Source: an uncultured Corynebacterium sp. (lineage in GTDB: Bacteria; Actinomycetota; Actinomycetes; Mycobacteriales; Mycobacteriaceae). Taken from it: a DNA stretch of 64,000 nucleotides. Where the stretch lies: assembly GCF_946222835.1 (NCBI RefSeq), contig NZ_CAMIHD010000009.1, forward strand, positions 1 to 64,000, in the 5' to 3' direction. The position numbers were made by a program, and so were the translations under genes. Shown here one piece after another: positions 6,769 to 15,605 of the stretch (position 1 is the first letter of the stretch; the number at the start of each line of letters is the position of its first letter). The notes under the pieces were generated by a model that worked only from the letters and a program-made list of their open reading frames with translations, was not told where the DNA came from and ran no database searches.

Positions 6769-9285
6769 ATGACCTCAATAAACCTGACTCGCGAGGAAGC
6801 GGATCAGCGCTCCCGAATGATTGAGGTGGACCATTATGATGTCACTTTAGACCTCAAGTATTCAGATACCCACTTCCTGTCCACCACGAAGGTGAGCTTT
6901 ACCTCGCGAGAGATCGGCTCCACCTTCATAGATCTGCGCGCCGAGGAAATCCATGAGGTACGCCTGAACGGAAACCCGCTGCCCACTGAATCTTATAACC
7001 CCACCTACGGCATTCCACTGTCTGGCCTCCAAGTAGCCGATTACACGCTGGAAGTCACCGCCAAGATCCCGTATTCCCGCACCGGTGAGGGCCTGCATCG
7101 CTTTGTCGACCCCGCCGATGAGAAGGTCTACCTTTATACCCAGTTTGAAACCGCCGACGCGAAGCGCGTATTCGCCTGCTTTGATCAGCCCGATATGAAG
7201 GCCACCTACGCGCTGCATTTCAAGGCGCCCGAAGAGTGGACCATCATCAGCAATGGCCCGATGAGTTGGGAAGGCGATGTAGCCAGCACGGCTATTGACT
7301 ATCCACTATCTACCTACCTGGTGGCCCTGTGTGCCGGCCCGTACCATGAGGTCACCGATACTTGGCGTGGCGAGCTGACCGCGCACCCAGAGGGCAAGCC
7401 GGCCCAGAAGCTCGAGGTGCCACTTGGCATTTACTGCCGCGCTTCGCTCGCCCACGCGCTGGATGCCGAGCGTCTATTTACTGAGACGAAGCAGGGCTTT
7501 GATTTCTACCACCGCAACTTCGGTTTCCCCTACCCCTTTGGCAAATACGACCAAATTTTCGTGCCGGAGTTCAATGCCGGCGCGATGGAAAATGCCGGCT
7601 GCGTCACCATCCGCGATGAGTACGTCTTTACTTCCCAGGCCACGCACTATAAGTATGAGCGCCGCGCCGATACCGTCCTGCACGAACTGGCGCACATGTG
7701 GTTCGGTGACTTGGTCACCATGCAGTGGTGGGACGATCTGTGGCTCAATGAGTCCTTCGCCACCTGGTCCGCCGCCATCTCCCAGGCGGAGGAAACCGAA
7801 TACGATACCGCGTGGGTGACCTTTGCCAATGTGGAAAAATCCTGGGCCTATCAGCAGGATCAGCTGCCGACCACCCACCCGATTTCCACCGATGCCAGCG
7901 ATATCGAAACCGTGGAGCAAAACTTCGATGGCATCACCTATGCCAAGGGCGCTTCGGTGCTCAAGCAGCTGCAGGCTTATGTCGGCCGCGACAACTTCCT
8001 GGCCGGTGTGCGCCGCCACTTCGCCGCCCATGCGTGGGGCAATGCCACCTTTGATGATCTGTTACGCCACCTAGAAGAGGCCTCCGGCCGCGACCTTTCC
8101 TTCTGGGCACAACAGTGGCTCAAGACCTCGGGCATTAATACGCTTAGCGTGGCACTCAATGCGGATGAATCCGGCACAATTACCCATGCTTACCTCACCC
8201 AGGGCGGCGATACCCTGCGCACCCACCGCGTGGCGGTAGGCCTGTATAACCTGCGGGACGGCAAGGTGGTGCGCACCGATCGCATCGAGATGGATATCGA
8301 TGGCGCTTCCACCGAGATTCCAGAGCTCGTCGGCCGTCAGTTGGTAGACATTGACTTCCTGCTACCTAATGACGATGACCTGACCTATTGCCTGATCGAG
8401 CTGGACGCGGGTTCCCTGCAATTCCTGCTGGATAATATTGATAAATTTGCCGATCCCATGGCCCGCACCCTGTGCTGGTCTACCGCCTGGGAGATGACCC
8501 GCGCCGGTACTATGCGCGCCCGCGATTTCATCCAGCTGGTTGCGCGCGGCATGCAGGCGGAGACCGAGCTCGCCGTGCTCGAGCGCATTGTCCTGCAGGC
8601 CTCCAGCGCGTTGAAGAACTATGCCGATCCACAGTGGGCGGCCCAGAGCACCCTGCTTGCCGACGCCCTCCTCGACGGCGCCCACAGCCCTGATGCCCAG
8701 CGTTCCATCATCTGCACCCAGGCGCTGGCGAAGATTCGCCTGCATGATGGCGCGCGCGAGTACCTGCGGGGCGTGCTCGAGTCCTCCGAGGATGCGGGGC
8801 TGCGCTGGTCCGCACTGGCGGCACTCACCGCCGATGGCGCAATCGAGGACGCCCCCACTGCCGCGAATGCGCAGCTAGAGCGCGATAATTCCGCCACCGG
8901 CTACTACTCCTCCCTGCGCGCCCGCGCCGCCGAAGCAACCGTCGAAAACAAGCGCACGGTATGGGAGGACATCGTGGCGGGCAACCTCACCAACCGCGAG
9001 CTCACCTCCAAACTTGAAGGTTTGCTCTATCCGCATGGCGAGGAGTTCCTTCCCACCACGGAGTTCTTCGATATCGCGGAAAAGGTGTGGTCTTCCCAGT
9101 CCTCCGAGGTAGCCCTGACCACAGTCACCGGCCTCTTTCCTTCCTGGGATATCACGCAAAAGGGCTTGGACCGCGCCGACGCTTTCCTCGAGAAAGACCT
9201 GCCCGGTGGTCTGCGCCGTACGATAACCGAGCAGCGTGACCGCGTGGCCCGCGCGCTGCGCAACCGCCAGGTGGACGCTAGCTAA
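6769..9285 (+). CDS. pepN: Aminopeptidase N (M1 metallopeptidase)
   Basis: 838 residues; a zinc aminopeptidase that removes N-terminal residues from peptides in the cytosol. The GAMEN exopeptidase motif is at residues 271-275 and the zinc site HELAH at 305-309, with the third ligand E328 in the sequence NESFATW. The C-terminal half is the ERAP1-like helical domain typical of actinobacterial PepN. AGAAGGAGAATA precedes the ATG. It is convergent with the GntR gene, with a hairpin at the junction. Confidence 0.97.
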   Translation: MTSINLTREEADQRSRMIEVDHYDVTLDLKYSDTHFLSTTKVSFTSREIGSTFIDLRAEEIHEVRLNGNPLPTESYNPTYGIPLSGLQVADYTLEVTAKIPYSRTGEGLHRFVDPADEKVYLYTQFETADAKRVFACFDQPDMKATYALHFKAPEEWTIISNGPMSWEGDVASTAIDYPLSTYLVALCAGPYHEVTDTWRGELTAHPEGKPAQKLEVPLGIYCRASLAHALDAERLFTETKQGFDFYHRNFGFPYPFGKYDQIFVPEFNAGAMENAGCVTIRDEYVFTSQATHYKYERRADTVLHELAHMWFGDLVTMQWWDDLWLNESFATWSAAISQAEETEYDTAWVTFANVEKSWAYQQDQLPTTHPISTDASDIETVEQNFDGITYAKGASVLKQLQAYVGRDNFLAGVRRHFAAHAWGNATFDDLLRHLEEASGRDLSFWAQQWLKTSGINTLSVALNADESGTITHAYLTQGGDTLRTHRVAVGLYNLRDGKVVRTDRIEMDIDGASTEIPELVGRQLVDIDFLLPNDDDLTYCLIELDAGSLQFLLDNIDKFADPMARTLCWSTAWEMTRAGTMRARDFIQLVARGMQAETELAVLERIVLQASSALKNYADPQWAAQSTLLADALLDGAHSPDAQRSIICTQALAKIRLHDGAREYLRGVLESSEDAGLRWSALAALTADGAIEDAPTAANAQLERDNSATGYYSSLRARAAEATVENKRTVWEDIVAGNLTNRELTSKLEGLLYPHGEEFLPTTEFFDIAEKVWSSQSSEVALTTVTGLFPSWDITQKGLDRADAFLEKDLPGGLRRTITEQRDRVARALRNRQVDAS

Positions 9286-9293
9286 GCCAGCTT

Positions 9294-9336
9294 TCCCGCG
9301 CCACGATCCTCGGTTCGTACGGGTTATGGCGCGGGA
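9294..9336. terminator. Hairpin between convergent pepN and GntR gene
   Basis: A 10-bp perfect inverted repeat TCCCGCGCCA/TGGCGCGGGA with a 23-base loop spans the gap and the GntR stop codon. There is no T-run, so a bidirectional terminator role is only probable. Confidence 0.45.
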
Positions 9337-10061
9337 TCCTCGCCCAAGACTACTTCTACATTGGCGATATCAGAGCGCAGTGACTCTTCGATATAAGCAA
9401 AGACCGCGCCGGTCTCATTCTTCAACAATCGCACAAACCGAAGAAGCGGGTGCGATCGGCTCACCTCCAAGAGTTTCTGTTCTTCGGTGCGAGCGGTAGC
9501 GGCACTCATGCTCTCGCGCTTAAAGACGGGCTTGAGGTCGTAGCCAGCCAGGATTTCCATAATGGGCTCACGCAGATCGTGCTGATTGAGATCGGGAGCC
9601 ACATCTACCGGGATGGTGTAGCGCGAAAGGATGACGGGCTTGCCATCGACGGTATAGAGGCGCTTGATATCCCACGCAAAGGTGGAATCGCTAACGCCTA
9701 GAACCGCTGCCACGTGCTTGGGCACGTGGGCTTTATTGACTGAGACCACGCGCACGGCGGTGTCGTGCCCGCGCTCGCGCAGCTGGGTGACAATATTGTC
9801 CTTATTGGTCAGGCTCAGTGTAGGGGGAACCGTGCGCACATAAGTGCCACCACTGCGCCCGCGGCGGCGGTCAATGAGGCCTTCTACTTCCAAAATGTCT
9901 AAAGCATGGCGCACGGTCATGCGCGCAACATGGAATTCCCGGACCAATTCGCGTTCGGTAGGAAAACGCTGACCGGGTTCTAATTCATTGCGCTCGATCT
10001 TGTCGCGTAGGGCATCGGAAATAAGGAGATAGGCGGGCCGTTTTCGGCTTTGGGAAGTCAC
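9324..10061 (-). CDS. GntR/HutC-family transcriptional regulator with UTRA domain
   Basis: 245 residues: an N-terminal winged helix (about 8-76; PGQRFPTERELVREFHVARMTVRHAL) and a C-terminal UTRA effector domain (about 92-235). The UTRA domain suggests a small-molecule ligand such as a sugar phosphate, amino acid or phosphonate-like compound. It is the last gene of a run of minus-strand genes (importer, CMD/AhpD protein, SDR), with 73 bases between the SDR stop and its start, so it may have its own promoter. It could regulate the neighbouring SDR or the transporter genes; I did not find a clear GT-TA-AC type GntR operator. Confidence 0.9.
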   Translation of the reverse strand: MTSQSRKRPAYLLISDALRDKIERNELEPGQRFPTERELVREFHVARMTVRHALDILEVEGLIDRRRGRSGGTYVRTVPPTLSLTNKDNIVTQLRERGHDTAVRVVSVNKAHVPKHVAAVLGVSDSTFAWDIKRLYTVDGKPVILSRYTIPVDVAPDLNQHDLREPIMEILAGYDLKPVFKRESMSAATARTEEQKLLEVSRSHPLLRFVRLLKNETGAVFAYIEESLRSDIANVEVVLGEDPAP

Positions 10062-10134
10062 AGCCCTCGAGTGTAACGGGCGGGCCGAAAACCAACCCCA
10101 TTAATGTATGATGTACCTTACTAAAACCTTATTT

Positions 10135-10851
10135 TTACTTGCGCAGAGATAGTTCGATTCGCGGCCTAACCTGGATTTCCGTGAGTTGGGTGGTAGGCCC
10201 TGCCTCCACCACAGTACGGATGGCGCGAGCTACCTCAGCCGGGGCAATGACCTGTGAGGGGTCATAGTCCTGCAGTCCCTGCAGCATCGGGGTATCGGTA
10301 GGTCCTGGCGCCACGGTGGATACGCGAATCCCCGGCTCGGAGATACGCAGTCCGTCGGCCAGCGCATACAAAGCGTGCTTCGTGGCCGCGTAGACGACGT
10401 TATCGCCATAGCTGTGGCGGCCGGCACCAGAGTTAATAAAGACCACTGTGCCCTCGGCTTTACGCAGCTGCGGCAACAGTATGCGGGTCACCTCTGCAGG
10501 AGCGTGCACATTAAGGTCCATGTGCGCGCGCCAGTTTTCCGGAGTGGCCTCCTCCACGGAGTATTTGGTGGCCCGCGCCGCGGCGTGCACGAGCACGTCT
10601 ACGCGATCCAGCTCCGGCAGTGCCATGCCCTCATCTAGGCCGGCTACTAGGTCGATGGCTACCGGCGTGATGAAGTCCGATTCGGGCAGATCCGCTGCGC
10701 TGCGGCCCAGTGCGTACACGTGATAATCACCGGCCAAGTCCGCGATAATTTCGCGGCCCATGCCGCCGGTAGCGCCGGTGACTACGGCAACCTTGCGCAG
10801 GGCTGCGGCCCCTGCGCGTGTTGGTGCAGCGTCATTTTTAATATCAGTCAT
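10135..10851 (-). CDS. Short-chain dehydrogenase/reductase
   Basis: 238 residues, Rossmann-fold oxidoreductase. TGATGGMG (25-32) binds the dinucleotide, NSGAG supplies the catalytic Ser141, and YAATK gives Y154 and K158. An acidic residue typical of NAD specificity is not obvious after the second strand (YALGRSAAD), and the Arg suggests NADP. It lies 65 bases after the CMD/AhpD gene and 73 before the GntR gene. It may belong to the same catabolic unit as the importer, but the spacing allows an independent promoter. Substrate unknown. Confidence 0.9.
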   Translation of the reverse strand: MTDIKNDAAPTRAGAAALRKVAVVTGATGGMGREIIADLAGDYHVYALGRSAADLPESDFITPVAIDLVAGLDEGMALPELDRVDVLVHAAARATKYSVEEATPENWRAHMDLNVHAPAEVTRILLPQLRKAEGTVVFINSGAGRHSYGDNVVYAATKHALYALADGLRISEPGIRVSTVAPGPTDTPMLQGLQDYDPSQVIAPAEVARAIRTVVEAGPTTQLTEIQVRPRIELSLRK

Positions 10852-10916
10852 GCCGCCCCATCATAGGGATCCTTCGCACCTGCTGCCGCGCCGCCCCAGT
10901 CAGCGCCGGTTGCCGG

Positions 10917-12131
10917 TTAGCGGAAACGCTTAGGCACGTCCGGTTGTCCCAAGGTGAGCATCAAGCGATTGGCCCAGTTGAAGAAGGAGGAAGCGTAGAT
11001 CAGATCCAGGATGGACTGATCATCGAATCCGGCTGCGCGCAGGTCCGCGCAAAGTTGCGCATCAAAGGCAAAGGGGGTTTCGGTCAGCGCCACAGCGGCG
11101 CGACGAATAAGGTCCCACTCCTGAGAACCAAGGTCTGCTTCGATTCCTTCGTCCAAGAGGCGGTCTACGATGTCACGGTCGCCGCCCTCTTGGACGCACC
11201 GCGCCTGGTGCACAGAGGCACAGTACTCGCAGCCGTTATAACGCGAGGCCACAGTTGCGGCGAGCTCCCGATCCGCGCGGGAGAGGCCGCCTTCGGTGTT
11301 ATAGAAGATGTCAAGGTCAGTCAGCGTGCGCGCCTTCAATGCTGCAGGGTCGCGGGCGAGCAAGCGGAAGTACTCGGAATCAATGCGCTCTGGTTTGATG
11401 AGGGCATCAGTATGCTCCGCAGTAAAGTCTCCCTTTGCCAGCGCCTCTACCCAAGGCTTCCAGCCCAGGGAGTGGTTGACAAAGTGGTCCGGCAGCACGG
11501 TATCGGGCTGCAAAGTATTCGCGGTCGCCTGCCAGCCCGGGTTAGTCACGCCGGCGGCGCGCTCAGCCGTGGGACGAGACGCGGAATTCTCCCCAGAAAG
11601 CACGCGCAGGCCGTGGACCACGCGCAGCTGGAAGGCCAAAAATGCCACCAGCTGGGACAGGCTGACGATATCCGTAGCGGACCATCCTGCGGCATCGAGG
11701 TGCCCGATCGCCTGCGGGGAGGCATCCTTAGGGTGGAAGGCCAGAAGGTGCGCCCAATCGAGGGCGGCAGCTAGGCGCGTGCCCAGCGCGGCCTCCGCGG
11801 CGGTATCGCCGAAGATAAGGAAATCACCCTGGTGATACGGGCCGGTGGATATACCGCGCTGGCTCGCGGCGCGCACGGCGGCAACAAGATCCTCGTCGGC
11901 CTCATCGCCCAGCAGGTCGAAGTAGAACTCCGTCGCCTCGCTCGCCTGGTAGATCGCAGCGGTAAAAGCCGCTACGGCATAGCGCTCCGTATAGGAGAAC
12001 TCGCCTGGTTCGGCAGGCTCGAGCAAAGCGCTAAAGCTCAGTTGCGCATTGTCCTGTGCATCGTGGCGCGCACGGCGCAGCTGTTGCACCTCGGCGCTGG
12101 CATGGGAGAGTTCATTAATAATGTCGGTCAT
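10917..12131 (-). CDS. Fused CMD-domain / AhpD-like alkylhydroperoxidase protein
   Basis: 404 residues that look like two related all-helical carboxymuconolactone-decarboxylase/AhpD domains in one chain. Residues 40-185 (SYTERYAVAAFTA, GPYHQGDF) resemble the family I know as CMD domain protein Avi_7170. Residues 210-400 resemble the Avi_7169 alkylhydroperoxidase-domain family and carry the redox motif CEYC at 301-304 with H308. Only the second half has the CxxC pair. In other bacteria these two families are usually separate neighbouring genes beside a KPN_01854-type peptide ABC transporter, exactly the company seen here. It starts 29 bases after the ATPase gene. Likely role: handling a peroxide or reactive intermediate during breakdown of the imported compound; the substrate is unknown. 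Confidence 0.82.
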   Translation of the reverse strand: MTDIINELSHASAEVQQLRRARHDAQDNAQLSFSALLEPAEPGEFSYTERYAVAAFTAAIYQASEATEFYFDLLGDEADEDLVAAVRAASQRGISTGPYHQGDFLIFGDTAAEAALGTRLAAALDWAHLLAFHPKDASPQAIGHLDAAGWSATDIVSLSQLVAFLAFQLRVVHGLRVLSGENSASRPTAERAAGVTNPGWQATANTLQPDTVLPDHFVNHSLGWKPWVEALAKGDFTAEHTDALIKPERIDSEYFRLLARDPAALKARTLTDLDIFYNTEGGLSRADRELAATVASRYNGCEYCASVHQARCVQEGGDRDIVDRLLDEGIEADLGSQEWDLIRRAAVALTETPFAFDAQLCADLRAAGFDDQSILDLIYASSFFNWANRLMLTLGQPDVPKRFR

Positions 12132-12160
12132 ATTCTCAGTCCAACCTTTCTGGGGCGCGG

Positions 12161-13783
12161 TTATAGCCCCAAGTTTAGGTCTCCGGCACGATAGCGGGAG
12201 CCAGGGATGGCGTCAATGAGCTGGCGCGTGTACTCGGTTTCTGGGTGCGCAAAGACCTGCGCGGTAGGTCCAGATTCCACTTGCGTGCCGTGGGAGAGCA
12301 CGGAGACGGTATCGGAAATTTGGTTGACTACCGCCAGATCGTGGGAGATGAAGATATAGGTAAGCTCTAGCTCGCGTTGCAACTCGTCGAGCAAGCGCAG
12401 TATCTGCGCCTGTACGGTAACGTCAAGCGCGGACACGGCCTCATCAAGCACCACGAGATCGGGCTCAATGATCATGGCGCGGGCGATGGCCACGCGCTGG
12501 CGTTGGCCACCGGAGAGCTCGCGGGGGCGGCGGGAAGCCATGGAAGAATCCAAGGCCACCAAATCAAGAAATTCGCGTGCTTTGGCACGCGCATCACGCT
12601 TGGAAGCGCCGGTGAAATTGCGCACCGGTTCGGCGATGGTATCGCCAATGCTCAAGCGCGGATCGAGCGAGCCAAAAGGATTTTGGTAGACCATCTGGAT
12701 CGAACGGCGCAGCTCACGACGGCGCTTGCCACGGGCGGAGCTAATGTCTTCCCCTCCCAAGCGGATGCTGCCGGAGGTGGGCGTGCTCAACAAGGAAATG
12801 GCGCGGCCGGTGGTTGTCTTACCGGAGCCAGACTCCCCCACCAATGCATGGGTGGTGCCGCGGGCCACGGAAAAGTTGATGTCCTCCACCGCGGTGAAAT
12901 CCCCGAAGCGTTGGCTCAGCCCCTCCACCTCGAGCAAGGTTTCGCGGTGCGCGGGCGCGGCGGCCCGCACAGGAGATGCGGCTTGGGAGGAAGTGGGGGC
13001 GGTGAGCGAAGGGGCGTCGGCAAGCAGGCGCTTGGAGTAGGCGTGCTGGGGATCGGTGAGGACGCGGGCAGCAACGCCCGACTCGCGGACGGTGCCCTTT
13101 TCCATCACCACGATGTTATTGGCACGATCGCCCGCTACGGCCAGATCATGGGTAATGAAAAGGATGCCCATGGTGAGCTCTTCGCGCATCTCATCCAAGA
13201 GGTCCAAGATGATCTTCTGCACGGTGACATCGAGCGCGGAGGTAGGCTCATCGGCGATGATAAGCTCCGGCTCCAATGCCACGGCCGCGGCAATGAGCAC
13301 GCGTTGCTTCATGCCGCCGGATAGCTCATGCGGGTACTGGTCATAGCGGCGCTGCGGATCATCAATGCCCACGCGCTCCAAAAGCTCCAGTGCACGCTTT
13401 TTCCGGGAGGCCTTATCGCCCTGCCCGTGGATGGCCATGCCCTCCTCCACCGAGGCACCGATGGTCTTGAGCGGGTTAAGCGAGTTATTGGGATCCTGCG
13501 GAATAAGTCCAATACGGCGACCGCGCAGTTCCCGCCATTGCTTTTGGGAATACTGGGTAACGTCGTGGCCGTCGAAAGTAATGGTGCCAGAAACGATCGA
13601 CGCATTGTCTGGCAGCAGGCCGATGGCGGCCATGGCCGAGGTGGACTTGCCGGAACCGGACTCGCCAACGATGGCGGTCATTTCGCCAGGGTTTACCTCA
13701 AACTCAATGCCACTTACCGCTTCTACCTCACCATGGGCGGTGCGGTAGGTAATGGATAGATCACTAATGCTAAGCAGGGACAT
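12161..13783 (-). CDS. ABC importer ATPase with two nucleotide-binding domains (DppD-DppF type)
   Basis: 540 residues with two complete ATPase domains. The first has Walker A GESGSGKS (40-47), signature LSGGM and Walker B IIADEPTSALD. The second has GESGSGKT, LSGGQ and VVLDEAVSALD; the usual Pro after Glu is replaced by Ala-Val. It energises the two downstream-named permeases for peptide/nickel-type uptake. Its ATG overlaps the stop of the DppC-like permease gene, so the products are probably translationally coupled. Confidence 0.95.
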   Translation of the reverse strand: MSLLSISDLSITYRTAHGEVEAVSGIEFEVNPGEMTAIVGESGSGKSTSAMAAIGLLPDNASIVSGTITFDGHDVTQYSQKQWRELRGRRIGLIPQDPNNSLNPLKTIGASVEEGMAIHGQGDKASRKKRALELLERVGIDDPQRRYDQYPHELSGGMKQRVLIAAAVALEPELIIADEPTSALDVTVQKIILDLLDEMREELTMGILFITHDLAVAGDRANNIVVMEKGTVRESGVAARVLTDPQHAYSKRLLADAPSLTAPTSSQAASPVRAAAPAHRETLLEVEGLSQRFGDFTAVEDINFSVARGTTHALVGESGSGKTTTGRAISLLSTPTSGSIRLGGEDISSARGKRRRELRRSIQMVYQNPFGSLDPRLSIGDTIAEPVRNFTGASKRDARAKAREFLDLVALDSSMASRRPRELSGGQRQRVAIARAMIIEPDLVVLDEAVSALDVTVQAQILRLLDELQRELELTYIFISHDLAVVNQISDTVSVLSHGTQVESGPTAQVFAHPETEYTRQLIDAIPGSRYRAGDLNLGL

Positions 13784-14595
13784 TAGGCCGCCTTTCGCAG
13801 TGTCTGGCTGAGGTGGTTGGCCGCGAGGACCACCGCGACGATGACAATGCCCGGGGCGATGGTCAACCAGCCGGCCGTGGCGATATAGTCGCGCGATTCA
13901 GAGATGAGCAAGCCCCATTCCGGGGTTGGGGGCGGTGCGCCATAGCCTAGGAAGCCTAGGGTGGCTAGCTGCAAAATGGCCAGGCCAAATTGCAGTGCTG
14001 CTACAGCAAAGACCGCGGTGAGTGAATTGGGAAGAATATGGCGCACGAGCACCTGGAAGGCAGAGCCGCCGGAGCCGTAGGCGGCCTCGACGAAATCGGA
14101 GCCTGCCACACTAAGCACCTGGGAGCGTGCGAGGCGTGCGAAGGTGGCCACCGAGGTAATACCCACGGCGATGGCAGCATTAAAGATGCCGTGTCCGAGC
14201 ACGATGATGACGGACAGGGAAAGCAAGAGGCCAGGAATGGACAACAGCACATCCACTATGCGCATGATGACGGCATCGACCCAGCCGCGGCGCACTCCGG
14301 CGATGATGCCCAAGATGGTGCCGACAATGAGGCCGAACACTACCGCTAGCAGCGCACCAAGCAGAGATTGGCGCGCGCCATAGACCACGCGGGTATAGAG
14401 ATCACGGCCCACGGCATCGGTGCCGAACCAGTGTTGGAAACTGGGCTGCAGCAGCGCTGTGGTGTCACCGCCCTGGTTAGGGTCTTGGGAGGTAAACAAT
14501 TGGGGGAACAGTGCGCAGAGCACCGCCAGGCCCAGCACAATAAGCGAGATAATGGTGCCCGGGGTGAGCTTCAGCTGTGTGGATTTAAGCTTCAT
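13783..14595 (-). CDS. ABC importer permease, DppC/OppC type
   Basis: 270 residues with six predicted membrane helices. The binding-protein-dependent transport signature lies around EAAYGSGGSAFQVLVRHILPN, with the EAA loop that docks on the ATPase. The periplasm-facing HWFGTDAVGRDLYTRVVYGAR stretch near the N-terminus is typical of the DppC subfamily. It overlaps both neighbouring genes by a few bases. Confidence 0.95.
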   Translation of the reverse strand: MKLKSTQLKLTPGTIISLIVLGLAVLCALFPQLFTSQDPNQGGDTTALLQPSFQHWFGTDAVGRDLYTRVVYGARQSLLGALLAVVFGLIVGTILGIIAGVRRGWVDAVIMRIVDVLLSIPGLLLSLSVIIVLGHGIFNAAIAVGITSVATFARLARSQVLSVAGSDFVEAAYGSGGSAFQVLVRHILPNSLTAVFAVAALQFGLAILQLATLGFLGYGAPPPTPEWGLLISESRDYIATAGWLTIAPGIVIVAVVLAANHLSQTLRKAA

Positions 14596-15602
14596 GCTTG
14601 GACCTTCTTCTCGTTCGTTGCGGGGGTATCGGTGATGGTGGCGGTGGAATTGTCAGATGCCGTGTCATGCTTGCGCTCGCGCAGGCGCACGTCAAGCACT
14701 GGGTAGAGCAGGTCCACAATCAGATTGATAAGGACAAAGACGGCGGCGGCAAGCACCACAATGGCCAGCAGCACCGAGGTATCGCGGTTAGCCACCGCAT
14801 CCACGGTGAGCGCACCGATGCCGTGGCGGGCGAAGACCGCTTCCGTCACCACGGAGCCGCCGACGAGCTCACCAAAGGTAAGGCCGGCCATGGTCAGCGC
14901 CGGCAGCAGCGCGTTGCGCAGGACGTTGCGCCACAACAACCAAGCGCCGCTAGCACCCTTGGCGCGCACTACCTGCACGAAGGACATATCCATTACCTCA
15001 TCGATGGAGCGCAGCAGCACCTGCGCCAGCGGCGCGGCCACGAAGATGGCCAGGGTAATTACCGGCAGGATGAGGCTTTGGGCGTCGCTCGCGCCGATGA
15101 CCGGTACCCAACCCAAGCCAAAGGAGAATATCTGGATCAAGATGATGCCGATCCAGAAGGTGGGCAGGGAAACCATCACGGAGGGCAGGCTGCGGAAGAA
15201 GCTGCGCAGCCAGGAAAATGGGCCAAAGGTGGAGACAATAGCCACCCCGAAGGCCAGAACCACTCCTACGAGGAAGGCGAATACTGCCAGCGCCAGCGTG
15301 GAGGGAAGGGCATCTGCCAGCATCTCCGATACGGCGGTGCCGGTGGCAACCGAAAAGCCGAAATCACCGGTGAGGAACCCGCCGAGCACGCTGAAGTAGC
15401 GGCTCAGGAGTGGCTCATCGGCGCCATAAACCTCGCGGATAGCGGCCAGCTGCTCGGCGTTGAGCCCCAAGTTGGGGTTGTCATAACGGGTCGCGACGGC
15501 GTCGCCAGGCAGTGCTGCCAAAAGGATGAAAGAAAGGGTGAAGGTTGCCCAGATGACGAGCACGGCTTGGCCGATGCGCAGGGCAATAGTTTTCAGGCTC
15601 AT
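14592..15602 (-). CDS. ABC importer permease, DppB/OppB type
   Basis: 336 residues. The N-terminal helix and long extracytoplasmic region (residues 30-95) are of the DppB type, followed by five further helices and the EAA-like loop VVRAKGASGAWLLWRNVLRN. It begins four bases after the binding-protein stop codon and ends with a four-base ATGA overlap into the DppC-like gene. Confidence 0.95.
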   Translation of the reverse strand: MSLKTIALRIGQAVLVIWATFTLSFILLAALPGDAVATRYDNPNLGLNAEQLAAIREVYGADEPLLSRYFSVLGGFLTGDFGFSVATGTAVSEMLADALPSTLALAVFAFLVGVVLAFGVAIVSTFGPFSWLRSFFRSLPSVMVSLPTFWIGIILIQIFSFGLGWVPVIGASDAQSLILPVITLAIFVAAPLAQVLLRSIDEVMDMSFVQVVRAKGASGAWLLWRNVLRNALLPALTMAGLTFGELVGGSVVTEAVFARHGIGALTVDAVANRDTSVLLAIVVLAAAVFVLINLIVDLLYPVLDVRLRERKHDTASDNSTATITDTPATNEKKVQA

Positions 15603-15605
15603 GGG

